Both the position numbers and the translations under genes were made by a program. Of a stretch of DNA of 64,000 bases, positions 17,657 to 25,963 are shown in pieces. A model generated the notes under the pieces. The model was not told where the DNA came from. It saw only the letters and a program-made list of their open reading frames with translations, and did not search any database. Every line of letters begins with the position of its first letter. Within the stretch, counting starts at the first letter, position 1. Origin of the DNA: Aureimonas glaciei (GTDB lineage: Bacteria > Pseudomonadota > Alphaproteobacteria > Rhizobiales > Rhizobiaceae). The stretch is from assembly GCF_014643375.1 (NCBI RefSeq), contig NZ_BMJJ01000017.1, forward strand, positions 18,227 through 82,226, read 5' to 3'.

Positions 17657-17835
17657 AGCAAATCTCGACACCCGACATCAACAGTCGACAATTGACTTTC
17701 GCCGCGGCCTTCGCCATACCGCGCGCATGATCGCGCTCACCACCAAAACCCCGATTATCTGACGCTTCCCTCCCCGTGCTCTCCCCGGGGGTGGGATCGA
17801 GCGCATGATTTTCCGCGGGAGAGGGGAGAGTTCCG

Positions 17836-18867
17836 ATGGGCTACAGGCTCGCGATCGTAGGCGCCACCGGCAATGTCGGGCGCGAAATCCTCAACATCCT
17901 CGACGAGCGCGGCTTTCCGGCCGACGAAGTCGTGGCGCTGGCCTCGCGCCGCAGCCAGGGCACCGAGGTCGCCTATGGCGACAAGACGCTGAAGACGCAG
18001 TTCCTCGACACCTTCGACTTCTCCCAGAGCGACATCTGCCTGATGTCGGCCGGCGGCGAAGTGTCGAAGAAGTGGTCGCCGAAGATCGCCGCCGCCGGCT
18101 GCGTCGTCATCGATAATTCCTCGGCCTTCCGCTACGATCCCGACGTGCCGCTGATCGTGCCGGAGGTGAATGCCGATGCGGTCGCGATGTTCTCGCGCAA
18201 GAACATCATCGCCAACCCGAACTGCTCCACCGCTCAGCTCGTCGTCGCGCTGAAGCCGCTGCACGACCATGCCAAGATCAAGCGCATCGTGGTGTCGACC
18301 TACCAGTCGGTGTCGGGCGCCGGCAAGGAAGGCATGGACGAGCTGTTCAAGCAGAGCCGCGCCGTCTTCGTCGCCGACGCCGTCGAGGTCAACAAGTTCA
18401 CCAAGCGCATCGCCTTCAACGTCATTCCCCATATCGACGTCTTCATGGAAGACGGCTCGACCAAGGAGGAGTGGAAGGTCATGGCCGAGACCAAGAAGAT
18501 CCTCGACCCGAAGATCAAGGTCACCTGCACCGCCGTGCGCGTGCCGGTCTTCATCGGCCATTCCGAGGCGGTGAACATCGAGTTCGAGAACCCGATCACC
18601 GCTGACGAGGCGCGCGCCATCCTGCGCGAGGCGCCGGGCTGCCTCGTCGTCGACAAGCACGAGGACGGCGGCTACACGACGCCCTACGAATCGGCCGGCG
18701 AGGACGCGACCTATATCAGCCGCATCCGCGAGGACCAGACGCTGGAGAACGGCCTGAACATCTGGGTCGTCGCCGACAATCTGCGCAAGGGCGCCGCGCT
18801 CAACGCCGTGCAGATCGCCGAGCTGCTGGTCAACCGCGGCCTTCTCAAGGGCAAGAAGGCGGCCTAA
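17836..18867 (+). CDS. asd: Aspartate-semialdehyde dehydrogenase
   Basis: Asd reduces aspartyl phosphate to aspartate semialdehyde with NADPH, the branch point to lysine, diaminopimelate, threonine and methionine. The 343-residue protein has the NADP loop IVGATGNVGREIL, the catalytic Cys130 in ANPNCSTAQL, TYQSVSGAGKEGMDEL, and a His in FIGHSEAVNIEF. Length matches the family. GGGGAGAG lies about 6 bases before the ATG. It is followed by a strong hairpin and a convergent flavin-binding protein gene. Confidence 0.96.
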   Translation: MGYRLAIVGATGNVGREILNILDERGFPADEVVALASRRSQGTEVAYGDKTLKTQFLDTFDFSQSDICLMSAGGEVSKKWSPKIAAAGCVVIDNSSAFRYDPDVPLIVPEVNADAVAMFSRKNIIANPNCSTAQLVVALKPLHDHAKIKRIVVSTYQSVSGAGKEGMDELFKQSRAVFVADAVEVNKFTKRIAFNVIPHIDVFMEDGSTKEEWKVMAETKKILDPKIKVTCTAVRVPVFIGHSEAVNIEFENPITADEARAILREAPGCLVVDKHEDGGYTTPYESAGEDATYISRIREDQTLENGLNIWVVADNLRKGAALNAVQIAELLVNRGLLKGKKAA

Positions 18868-18881
18868 GCCGGCTTATCTTT

Positions 18882-18909
18882 GCGACGCCGCCGGGAGTGG
18901 CGGCGTCGC
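18882..18909. terminator. Hairpin between convergent asd and pyridoxamine-oxidase-like gene
   Basis: GCGACGCCGCC (18882-18892) pairs perfectly with GGCGGCGTCGC (18899-18909) around a 6-base loop, 14 bases after the asd stop. No clear T-run follows. Confidence 0.6.
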
Positions 18910-18944
18910 GACCCCCGGACGCGGCTCACGGGCGGACGGCCCCA

Positions 18945-19397
18945 TCAGAGCGTGACGAGCTCGCTGTGGCCGAACCCCTTGGTATAGTCGAGGACCGAGA
19001 TCACCGTCGGCGTCAGCCTGAAGATCGCGACCTGGTCCGGTTCCGGCATGGGCATCGGCAGCGTCGTTTCCTCAGGATATTTCAGCGGCATCAGCGCCAG
19101 GATCCGCGCGCCTTCGGCCGGATCCGTCACCCGCTCGGCCCGGGCGGCCATGGAGAGGCCGGTGATCGCCATGAGATCTGATGTGTCGTGGTCGATGGTC
19201 ACCGAGACGCGGCCGTCGCGCGCGAGATTCGCCGCCTTCTGGCTGTCCAGCGCACACAGGAAATAGAGGGTGAGGCCGAGGCTGACATAGCCGACCGTCG
19301 TCGCCTGCGGCCAGCCGTCGGGCCGCAGGGTGGCGAGGGTCATGATGCGATGCTCGGCCAGTATCTTCAGGATCTGCGCTTCCAGGGTCTTGTCCAT
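18945..19397 (-). CDS. Pyridoxamine 5'-phosphate oxidase-fold protein
   Basis: A 150-residue split-barrel flavin or F420-type binding protein of the PNPOx-like superfamily: IMTLATLRPDGWPQATTVGYVSLG at the N-terminus, LYFLCALDSQKAANLARDGRVSVTID, and a C-terminal strand VISVLDYTKGFGHSE. These usually bind FMN or heme and have general redox roles. ATG 19397 is preferred because GGAG lies 6 bases upstream (within MAEHRMDK of a longer frame). It is convergent with asd. Confidence 0.82.
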   Translation of the reverse strand: MDKTLEAQILKILAEHRIMTLATLRPDGWPQATTVGYVSLGLTLYFLCALDSQKAANLARDGRVSVTIDHDTSDLMAITGLSMAARAERVTDPAEGARILALMPLKYPEETTLPMPMPEPDQVAIFRLTPTVISVLDYTKGFGHSELVTL

Positions 19398-19513
19398 CCG
19401 GTGCTCCGCCATGTCCCCCGAGATCATCGGGCCTCGGGATCATCGCGCATGGCGGGCCGGCGGCCTTGACCTCGCTCAAGCCAGGCGCGGGAAGGCGCCA
19501 GACGCCTGGTCTG

Positions 19514-19558
19514 GCATGGTCTTTTCCGAAGGTCGGAAGCCGCCTTTCGGGATCAGGC
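19514..19558. repeat. GCATGATCTTTTCCGAA-type intergenic repeat, divergent copy
   Basis: This copy reads GCATGGTCTTTTCCGAAGG, a middle part GGAAGCCGCC, and TTTCGGGATCAGGC. It matches the copy at 37850-37895 at most positions and has weak dyad symmetry between its ends. Related elements are very common between genes in Rhizobiales. Confidence 0.65.
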
Positions 19559-19559
19559 T

Positions 19560-20642
19560 TCAGGGCGCCGGATTCGGCACGGTGAAGAGCAGGAACTGGG
19601 TCGACTGGTGCCGGTTGAAATTATTGTCCGAGGCGATCACCAGCGAGCGCTCGCCACCGATTTCCGGGCCCCAGCTCGCCGCCTCGATGTTGTCGATGTC
19701 GAGCCCGCCGAAATCGCCTTCGTCGATCTTGAACCACAGCGCCTTGGACAGGGGCCTCGCCCCGGCGATGGTCGGCCGCGCTGACATGTCGTCGGCGCCA
19801 GAAAGCTGCACGATGAAAAAGGCGATGTGGTTGCCGACGCCGGCGACATAGCTGCGCTCGACCACGACGAGGTGCTCGGCGTCGAGCGCCAGGATCTCGC
19901 TGACGCCGTTGTCGGCCGGGGCGCCCGGCAGGGTCGGCGCCTGAAAGATCTTCTCCGTCTCGTAGACATAGTCGCCGGTCACCTTGCCCTCGGCGAGATC
20001 GAGGACGAGAAGGCGCGCCGGGCTGCCGGCGGTCAGGCTCGCCTTGTCGCCGTCCTGGAGAAGCGCGTTTTCCGTCGCGGCATAGAGCGTCGTGCCGTCG
20101 GGCGAGAGTGCCAGCCCCTCGAAGCCGAGATTGCCGCGCACGCCGCGGCCGGCGGCTCCCTCGTCGGGAAGGAAGGCGTCGGGCAGCTTGAAGGTGCCGA
20201 GCCCCTTGCCGGCCAGATCGGCCTTGGTGATCGAGGGGCGCCCGGTGGCGTCGCCCTCGCTCGACCAGATCAGGCGGCCGGCCGCCAGCCGGATCGCCTC
20301 GGGATCGACGCTGCGGGCGGCGAAGGGCTCGCCGTTGAGGGCGAGAAGCGCATGGCTCTCGGCGATGTCGAGTCCGCTGATGCCGTCCGTTCCGAGCGTC
20401 ATCTTCAGGGCGTAGAAGCGCGCGGGAGCCTTTTCCGATCGGTCGTCCGAGATGGCGTAAAAGGTGTCGGAGGCCGGGTCGTAGTCGAGTCCCGAGATCC
20501 CGCCGAATTCGGCGCCGGCGACCTTCAGCCCGGTCGGCAGGACGATCTGGCCACGATAGACCGGCGCCGGCGGCACGGCAACATCCGCGGCCTGGGCAGC
20601 GACGGGAGCGAAAAGGGCGAGAAACAGAAAGGCGAGGCGCAT
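19560..20642 (-). CDS. Exported esterase-like/phytase-type beta-propeller protein
   Basis: The 360-residue protein has a signal peptide (MRLAFLFLALFAPVAAQA) and matches the esterase-like activity of phytase family (PF13449): GGISGLDYDPASDTFYAISDDRSE early, GFEGLALSPDGTTLYAATENAL in the middle and NIEAASWGPEIGGERSLVIASDNNF near the end. The fold is a six-blade propeller. It is predicted to be periplasmic; a phosphoesterase role is possible but unproven. ATG 20642 has CGGAGA 8 bases upstream. Its 3' end abuts a Rhizobiales-type repeat. Confidence 0.85.
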   Translation of the reverse strand: MRLAFLFLALFAPVAAQAADVAVPPAPVYRGQIVLPTGLKVAGAEFGGISGLDYDPASDTFYAISDDRSEKAPARFYALKMTLGTDGISGLDIAESHALLALNGEPFAARSVDPEAIRLAAGRLIWSSEGDATGRPSITKADLAGKGLGTFKLPDAFLPDEGAAGRGVRGNLGFEGLALSPDGTTLYAATENALLQDGDKASLTAGSPARLLVLDLAEGKVTGDYVYETEKIFQAPTLPGAPADNGVSEILALDAEHLVVVERSYVAGVGNHIAFFIVQLSGADDMSARPTIAGARPLSKALWFKIDEGDFGGLDIDNIEAASWGPEIGGERSLVIASDNNFNRHQSTQFLLFTVPNPAP

Positions 20643-20911
20643 GCGGCATCTCCGAGAAGGCGGCGAGATGGGACGGTCGGCGAAACTTCGTCCATCCTTC
20701 CTAGCCTTTTGGGGGGACAAGATCATTGTTTTGTGACGACGAATGCAATGAGGGGGAGGGCGCCGCTACGGAAGGAGCCCCGATCGTCCGGCCCGGCCCG
20801 CCCCGGGGCCCTGCCACGCTTAACGAAACCTCAACCGGATTTGGCGACCTTTCGGCAAGACGTCCGCCGCCACAGCGGGGACGGCGCCCGTTTCGCCCCA
20901 TCGAGGTTCCC

Positions 20912-21574
20912 ATGAAGCCCATCGCCGCCCTCGCCTGTGCCGTGCTCGTCGTATCGGGCTGCACCACCGATCCCTATACCGGCGAGCAGAAGCTCTCCAA
21001 CACGGTGGGGGGCGCCGGCATCGGCGCGGGCGTCGGGGCGCTCGGCGGCTATGTCGTGGGACGGGCGACCGGCATGGATGCGGGACGCGCCGCCCTGATC
21101 GGTGCCGGCATCGGCGGCATCGGCGGCGCCGGCATCGGCGCCTACATGGACAACCAGGAGGCGGATCTGCGCCGCCAGCTGCAGGGCACCGGCGTTTCGG
21201 TGACGCGCGTCGGCGACCGCATCGTCCTCAACATGCCCTCCAACATCACCTTCCCCTCGGACGGCGACTCGATCCGCTCCGACTTCTATCCCGTGCTGAA
21301 TTCGGTCGCGATCGTGCTGGCGAAATACGACCGCTCGGCCGTCGATGTCGACGGCCACACCGACAGCCAGGGCTCGGACGGCTACAATCTCGACCTGTCG
21401 CGCCGGCGCGCGGAAAGTGTCGCCGACTATCTCGCCAGCCAGCGCATCGACGGCCGCCGCCTCAATGTGCAGGGGTTTGGCGAGAGCCGCCCGATCGCGC
21501 CGAACGACAGCGACTATGGCCGCGCCCAGAACCGCCGGGTGGAAGTGTCGATCTCGCCCTATTCGCAGGGGTAG
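20912..21574 (+). CDS. OmpA-family lipoprotein
   Basis: The 220-residue lipoprotein has a lipobox (LVVSGC, Cys at about 17), a glycine-zipper region (residues 30-75; GGAGIGAGVGALGGYVVG and GAGIGGIGGAGIGAY), and a C-terminal OmpA-like peptidoglycan-binding domain: ITFPSDGDSI, VDVDGHTDSQGSDGYNLDLS, RRRAESVADYL, GESRPIAPNDS, RVEVSI. It probably ties the outer membrane to the cell wall, like YiaD/Pal-type proteins. GAGG lies 5 bases before the ATG. The upstream 270 bases are shared with the divergent esterase-like gene. Confidence 0.92.
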   Translation: MKPIAALACAVLVVSGCTTDPYTGEQKLSNTVGGAGIGAGVGALGGYVVGRATGMDAGRAALIGAGIGGIGGAGIGAYMDNQEADLRRQLQGTGVSVTRVGDRIVLNMPSNITFPSDGDSIRSDFYPVLNSVAIVLAKYDRSAVDVDGHTDSQGSDGYNLDLSRRRAESVADYLASQRIDGRRLNVQGFGESRPIAPNDSDYGRAQNRRVEVSISPYSQG

Positions 21575-21643
21575 ACGGGCTAACATTGTTGTAACGGATC
21601 CCGCGCCTGCTATCTTGGTCGGATACCAGGGTGGAGAAGAGGC

Positions 21644-21898
21644 ATGCGTGGCGCGGTGAGAAAATTCGGCAATTCGACCGGAATCATCATCCCGAAGCCG
21701 CTGCTGTCCGCTTTTGGCGCAAACGCCGGCGACCATGTCAGCCTGACGATGGAAGCCGGGCGGATCGTCATCGAACGGCTCGACGCCGATCCCCGCGCCG
21801 GATGGGCCGAGGATGCGGCCCGCCTGGCAGAGGCGGGCGATGACGGGCTTGTCTGGCCCGACTTTGCCAACGAGGGCGACCAAGATCTGACATGGTAA
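21644..21898 (+). CDS. MazE/AbrB-type antitoxin
   Basis: The 84-residue protein begins with an AbrB/MazE swapped-hairpin DNA-binding domain (VRKFGNSTGIIIPKPLL, then LTMEAGRIVIERL) and ends with an acidic unstructured tail (EAGDDGLVWPDF) of the sort that wraps the toxin. GGAGAAGAGG lies immediately before the ATG. Its end overlaps the toxin ORF by 7 bases. It likely binds its own promoter with the toxin and is degraded by a stress protease. Confidence 0.9.
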   Translation: MRGAVRKFGNSTGIIIPKPLLSAFGANAGDHVSLTMEAGRIVIERLDADPRAGWAEDAARLAEAGDDGLVWPDFANEGDQDLTW

Positions 21899-22212
21899 GC
21901 CGTGGCGAGGTCTGGCTCGCAACGCTGGACCCGACGGTCGGCAGCGAGATCCGGAAGACCCGGCCCTGCCTCGTCGTGTCGCCCGACGATCTCAACGATC
22001 ACCTTCGAACCGTCCTCGTCGCCCCGATGACCTCGGGCAGCACGCCAGCGCGGTTTCGCGTCGCCATCGCGTTTCAGGGCACGAGCGGGCTCGTCTTGCC
22101 GGAGCAGAGCCGGGCTTTGGACAAGCGACGGCTGGTGAAGCGGCTGGGACGGATCGACGACGGGGCGCTGGCAGCGGTCCTGGAGGTGCTGCGCAGCCTG
22201 TTTGCGGAATAG
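21892..22212 (+). CDS. MazF/PemK-type endoribonuclease toxin
   Basis: A 106-residue MazF-family mRNA interferase: GEVWLATLDPTVGSEIRKTRPCLVVS forms the first strands with the active-site Arg, followed by TVLVAPMTSG and GLVLPEQSRALDKRRL. The ATG lies inside the antitoxin gene (7-base overlap), a standard coupling. It should cleave RNA at a short motif; the motif cannot be predicted. The pair looks complete and not truncated. Two large palindromic repeats follow within 200 bases. Confidence 0.92.
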   Translation: MVSRGEVWLATLDPTVGSEIRKTRPCLVVSPDDLNDHLRTVLVAPMTSGSTPARFRVAIAFQGTSGLVLPEQSRALDKRRLVKRLGRIDDGALAAVLEVLRSLFAE

Positions 22213-22234
22213 GCGAGAGACCTGCTGTGCCGAT

Positions 22235-22267
22235 CCCCTCGTGCTTCGACAGGCTCAGCATGAGGGG
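22235..22267. repeat. Palindromic intergenic repeat (CCTCGTGCTTCGAC type), copy 1
   Basis: CCCCTCGTGCT faces AGCATGAGGGG around TCGACAGGCTC. It matches the reverse complement of the copy at 22383-22418. Elements with this core are widespread in alphaproteobacterial genomes. Confidence 0.8.
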
Positions 22268-22382
22268 ATGAGAAGCCAGCGCTCTCGCCGCGTCCCCGGT
22301 TCAGCCGGGACGCTGACGCCGGGGGGGACTTTGAACATCGGTTCCCAAACGTCGGCGTTCTGCCGGGCGCACACCTATGCAT

Positions 22383-22418
22383 GGCCCTCGTGCTGAGCGC
22401 CGTCGAAGCACGAGGGCC
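22383..22418. repeat. Palindromic intergenic repeat (CCTCGTGCTTCGAC type), copy 2
   Basis: GGCCCTCGTGCT faces AGCACGAGGGCC around GAGCGCCGTCGA, forming a 12-pair stem. It is in opposite orientation to copy 1, 115 bases away. It lies at the end of both mazF and the cys operon and may act as a bidirectional transcript end. Confidence 0.8.
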
Positions 22419-22460
22419 ACGCACCGACGGATCCGGCGGACACACGCTATCTGTCCGGCA

Positions 22461-22607
22461 CTACCCCAGGATCCCCGCCGTCAGCGCGAAGCAGGCGGCG
22501 ATGGAGGCGGTGAGGAGGGCGGCCTCGATGATCGGCAGCGAGCGTTGCGGACGCGCCGGCGGGCCGGCGCGGCGATAGGGCTTGCCGCCGCCGGTGGTGC
22601 CGCTCAA
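22461..22607 (-). CDS. Possible 48-aa single-span membrane protein coupled to cysN
   Basis: A frame begins with TTG overlapping the cysN stop (TTGA) and runs 48 codons. After a Gly/Arg/Pro-rich leader (GGGKPYRRAGPPARPQ) it has one hydrophobic helix, IIEAALLTASIAACFAL, and ends soon after. Codon use fits the neighbourhood. TTG start and absence of a clear ribosome site make it uncertain, but overlap-type coupling is used throughout this operon. No family is recognised. Confidence 0.4.
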   Translation of the reverse strand: MSGTTGGGKPYRRAGPPARPQRSLPIIEAALLTASIAACFALTAGILG

Positions 22608-24241
22608 ATTCCGGCCCCGTCGCGAACCGTCGTCGGATCGGAGGGCGCGCCGGGATGGCGCTCGGTGCCGTCGACGGCCTGCCGCAGCAGAGGACGCAGC
22701 GCGAAATCGGCAAGGCCCAGCACGATCGCGGCGAACCAGCCAAGACCGAGTGCGAGCGCCAGGAGCGCGATCAGCACCGAGGCCAGCGCCCGGAAGCGCA
22801 GGATGCCGGCGGCCCGCTCGGGATGGGCGGCGACGTCGGCACCGAACCAGGCGCGCTTGGCCCGCTCCATCGCCGTCGGCTCGGCGACGGGCGCCGCCGT
22901 CTCGATCCTCGGCGCATCGGTTCCGACTTCCCGCACGAGCCCGAGCGCCACCGTCTCGTTGGTCAGCTGGTCGATCAGGATGAAGGCGCCGAGGTCGCGG
23001 TTGTCGGTATAGGGCAGCGTCACCGGCGGCCGGTCGAAGGCGAGGGTCACGCGGCCGATCTCGTTCATCAGCAGCGCATTGGCGTCGCGCGGGGCGTAGC
23101 TGTGGATGTCGATCGCCTTGTCGAGGCTCCGCACCGTCGCCGGCGTCTGCGCCGTGCCGATGCGGGCGACGAAGCGGCCGCCCGAAATCAGCGGCCGGTC
23201 GACCATCCAGAGGATCTCGGCCTTGACCAGCTTGTGCGCGGCGATGCGGTCGCCGGAAATCACCAGCACGTCGCCGCGCGAGAGGTCCACCTCGTCCTCG
23301 AGCGTGACGGTGATCGCCTCGCCGGCCCCGGCGCTCGTGACCTCGCCGGCGGGACCATAGACCGCCTTGACGCGGCTGGTGCCGCCATTCGGCAGCGCCG
23401 TGACCGGATCGCCCTTGGCGATGCGGCCGCCGGCGACGGTGCCGCAATAGCCGCGGAAATCGAGGTTCGGCCGGTTGACCCACTGCACGGGCATGCGGAA
23501 GGCGGCGCCGTCGGCCTCGAAAGTCTCGGGCGTGGCGTTCTCCAGCCGCTCCAGCAGCGTCTCGCCGGTGTACCAGGGCGTGTGGACCGAGCGCGAGGTG
23601 ATGTTGTCGCCGTTCTTCGCCGACAGCGGGATGTAGCTGACATCGGTGAAGGCGAGCGCCGGCAGGATCGCCTTGTACTCCGCCACGATGCGGTCGAAGA
23701 CGGCCTGGTCGAAGCCGACGAGGTCCATCTTGTTGATGGCGATGATGACGCTTTTGACGCCCAGCATCGAGGTGATGAAGGAGTGTCGGCGGGTCTGCGG
23801 CAGGATGCCCTTGCGCGCGTCGACGAGGATCACCGCGAGCTCGGCCGAGCTCGCGCCGGTCGCCATGTTGCGGGTGTACTGCTCGTGGCCGGGCGTGTCG
23901 GCAATGATAAAGGCGCGCTTCGGCGTCGAGAAATAGCGGTAGGCGACGTCGATGGTGATGCCCTGCTCGCGCTCGGCCGAGAGGCCGTCGACGAGGAGGG
24001 CGAAGTCGAGATCGTCGCCGGTCGTGCCGAATTTCTTCGAGTCGCGCTTCAGGGCTTCCAGCTGGTCGTCGAAGACCGCATTGGCGTCGTAGAGCAGGCG
24101 GCCGATCAGCGTCGACTTGCCGTCGTCGACCGAGCCGCAGGTGATGAAGCGCAGCAGGGATTCGGCCGGCGCGGGAATGGCGGCGAGATCGGGGGCCGGG
24201 CCGGCGAATTCGGCGTCGGCGATGCGGGCAAGAGAATCCAT
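22604..24241 (-). CDS. cysN: Sulfate adenylyltransferase subunit 1 (GTPase) with membrane tail
   Basis: CysN is the regulatory GTPase of ATP sulfurylase and drives APS formation by CysD. The 545-residue protein has G1 CGSVDDGKST (35-44), DTPGHEQYTRNMATGAS, NKMD, and the EF-Tu-like domains 2 and 3. Many rhizobial CysN proteins are fused to APS kinase CysC; this one is not. Instead, residues about 484-519 form a long hydrophobic stretch (LIALLALALGLGWFAAIVLG) likely to make a membrane hairpin, then a polar 26-residue tail. ATG 24241 starts one base after the cysD stop. Membrane anchoring of the sulfurylase is the obvious inference. Confidence 0.94.
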   Translation of the reverse strand: MDSLARIADAEFAGPAPDLAAIPAPAESLLRFITCGSVDDGKSTLIGRLLYDANAVFDDQLEALKRDSKKFGTTGDDLDFALLVDGLSAEREQGITIDVAYRYFSTPKRAFIIADTPGHEQYTRNMATGASSAELAVILVDARKGILPQTRRHSFITSMLGVKSVIIAINKMDLVGFDQAVFDRIVAEYKAILPALAFTDVSYIPLSAKNGDNITSRSVHTPWYTGETLLERLENATPETFEADGAAFRMPVQWVNRPNLDFRGYCGTVAGGRIAKGDPVTALPNGGTSRVKAVYGPAGEVTSAGAGEAITVTLEDEVDLSRGDVLVISGDRIAAHKLVKAEILWMVDRPLISGGRFVARIGTAQTPATVRSLDKAIDIHSYAPRDANALLMNEIGRVTLAFDRPPVTLPYTDNRDLGAFILIDQLTNETVALGLVREVGTDAPRIETAAPVAEPTAMERAKRAWFGADVAAHPERAAGILRFRALASVLIALLALALGLGWFAAIVLGLADFALRPLLRQAVDGTERHPGAPSDPTTVRDGAGI

Positions 24242-24242
24242 C

Positions 24243-25145
24243 TCAGAAATAGCCTTCCTGCTTCTTCTCTTCCATCGAGGCGCCGCCGTCCTTGTCAATC
24301 ATCCGGCCTTCGCGTTCGGACGAGCGCGACGAGCGCATCTCCTGGATGATTTCCGGCAGCGTCGATGCGGTGGACTCGACTGCCCCGGTCAGCGGATAGT
24401 CGCCGAGTGTACGGAACCGTACCGTTCTCTCCTCGACGACTTCGCCGGGCAGGAGGTCCATGCGCTCGTCGTCGCGCATGATCAGCATGCCGTCGCGCTC
24501 GACGACCGGTCGCTTCTTGGCGAAATAGAGCGGAACCACCTCGATGTTCTCGAGCGCGATGTAGTCCCAGACGTCGGTCTCCGTCCAATTTGACAGGGGG
24601 AAGACGCGAAAACTCTCGCCGGCGCGCTTGCGCGTGTTGAACAGGCGCCAGGGCTCGGGCCGCTGGTTCTTGGCGTCCCAGCGGTGCTCGGCCGAGCGCA
24701 GCGAAAAGATCCGCTCCTTGGCGCGGCTCTTCTCCTCGTCGCGCCGCGCGCCGCCGAAGGCCGCATCGAACTTGTGGAGGTCCAGCGCCTGCTTCAGCGC
24801 CTCGGTCTTCATCACGTCGGTGTGGACCCTGGAGCCAGAAGCGAACGGGTTGATCCCGGCCTCGACGCCGGCCTGGTTGGTGTAGACGATGAGGTTCAGC
24901 CCGAGCTTTTCCGCCAACTGGTCGCGGAAGGCGATCATCTCGCGGAACTTCCACTTGGTGTCGACATGCATCAGCGGGAACGGCAGCTTGCCCGGCGCGA
25001 ACGCCTTCAGCGCCAGATGCAGCATGACAGCCGAATCCTTGCCGATGGAATAGAGCATCACCGGGTTCTCCGCGGTGGCGGCGACCTCGCGGATGATGAA
25101 GATCGATTCGGCCTCGAGTCGCTGCAGATGCGTCAGGTGCTTCAT
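24243..25145 (-). CDS. cysD: Sulfate adenylyltransferase subunit 2
   Basis: CysD forms adenosine 5'-phosphosulfate from ATP and sulfate, together with CysN. The 300-residue product has the PP-loop-like [23 protein letters not shown], and the conserved [34 protein letters not shown] and final GYF typical of the family. Its ATG overlaps the cysH stop (ATGA), and cysN starts right after its own stop. The same transcript supplies CysH and CysI. Confidence 0.96.
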   Translation of the reverse strand: MKHLTHLQRLEAESIFIIREVAATAENPVMLYSIGKDSAVMLHLALKAFAPGKLPFPLMHVDTKWKFREMIAFRDQLAEKLGLNLIVYTNQAGVEAGINPFASGSRVHTDVMKTEALKQALDLHKFDAAFGGARRDEEKSRAKERIFSLRSAEHRWDAKNQRPEPWRLFNTRKRAGESFRVFPLSNWTETDVWDYIALENIEVVPLYFAKKRPVVERDGMLIMRDDERMDLLPGEVVEERTVRFRTLGDYPLTGAVESTASTLPEIIQEMRSSRSSEREGRMIDKDGGASMEEKKQEGYF

Positions 25146-25963
25146 GCCAAAGGTCCTTTCGGCGGGGTCTCGCCGGGCGCCAGCCGCTCGAAGGCGACGT
25201 CGCCATGTTCATGTCCGGGGACCAAGCGGGCCCGCGACACCGTGCCGTCGGCCTCGATATGGAGGCCGCATTCGCGCATCGTCTCTTCTTCCCACCACCA
25301 GCGGCCGGCGCGCTCTGGTTCGCCGGGCTGCAGCGCGCGGGTGCAGGGCGCGCAGCCGATGGAGAGAAAATTCTGGGCGTGCAGCGGGTTGACGGGCACG
25401 CCCGCTTCCTCGGCGAAGAGGCGGATTTCCTCGCGCGTCCAGTCGAACAGCGGGTTGGCCTTGATCAGCCCGCGGGCGGCGTCGTAGCCGACGAATTCCA
25501 TGCCCTCGCGGTTCGCCGACTGGTCGCGGCGGAGCCCGGTGATCCAGCCGCCGGCACCGGCCAGAGCCCGGCCGAGCGGCTCGACCTTGCGCACGCCGCA
25601 GCACGCCTTGCGGAATTCCGGCGCGTAATAGAATCCGTCGATGCCCTGGTCGTTGACGAGTTCTTCCAGCGCCTCGGATTGCGGATACATCGCCTTGATG
25701 CGACGCCCGTACTTCTCTTCGGTCTCGCGCCACAGCGTGTAGCTCTCGGGAAACAGCCGGCCGGTGTCGAGCGTCTTCAGGACGATCGGCAGCTTGGCGG
25801 TGAAGATCAGGTGCGTCAGCATCTGGTCCTCGATCCCGAGGCTTGTGGTGAAGACGATCGGCGCCTCGACCCTTTCGACGAGCAGGGTCAGGCGCTCCAG
25901 CGGCGTCAGCTCCGCGAAAGCCTGATCAAGTTCGGCGGCGAGGGTTTCACGTGAATCACTCAT
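25142..25963 (-). CDS. cysH: Assimilatory APS reductase (iron-sulfur type)
   Basis: The 273-residue protein reduces APS to sulfite with thioredoxin. Cys121, Cys122, Cys204 and Cys207 (KACCGVRK and GCAPC) form the [4Fe-4S] site that marks APS rather than PAPS reductases, and ECGLH carries the C-terminal catalytic Cys232. This fits the absence of an APS kinase gene here. The PP-loop region [11 protein letters not shown] and [10 protein letters not shown] are present. ATG 25963 overlaps the previous stop (ATGA); a longer frame to 26077 overlaps the DUF934 gene. It sits mid-operon. Confidence 0.95.
   Translation of the reverse strand: MSDSRETLAAELDQAFAELTPLERLTLLVERVEAPIVFTTSLGIEDQMLTHLIFTAKLPIVLKTLDTGRLFPESYTLWRETEEKYGRRIKAMYPQSEALEELVNDQGIDGFYYAPEFRKACCGVRKVEPLGRALAGAGGWITGLRRDQSANREGMEFVGYDAARGLIKANPLFDWTREEIRLFAEEAGVPVNPLHAQNFLSIGCAPCTRALQPGEPERAGRWWWEEETMRECGLHIEADGTVSRARLVPGHEHGDVAFERLAPGETPPKGPLA

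Noticed and set aside
22461..24241. cysC (APS kinase) fused to or following cysN
   Set aside because: After the CysN GTPase domains there is only a hydrophobic tail and a 48-codon ORF; no second P-loop is seen.
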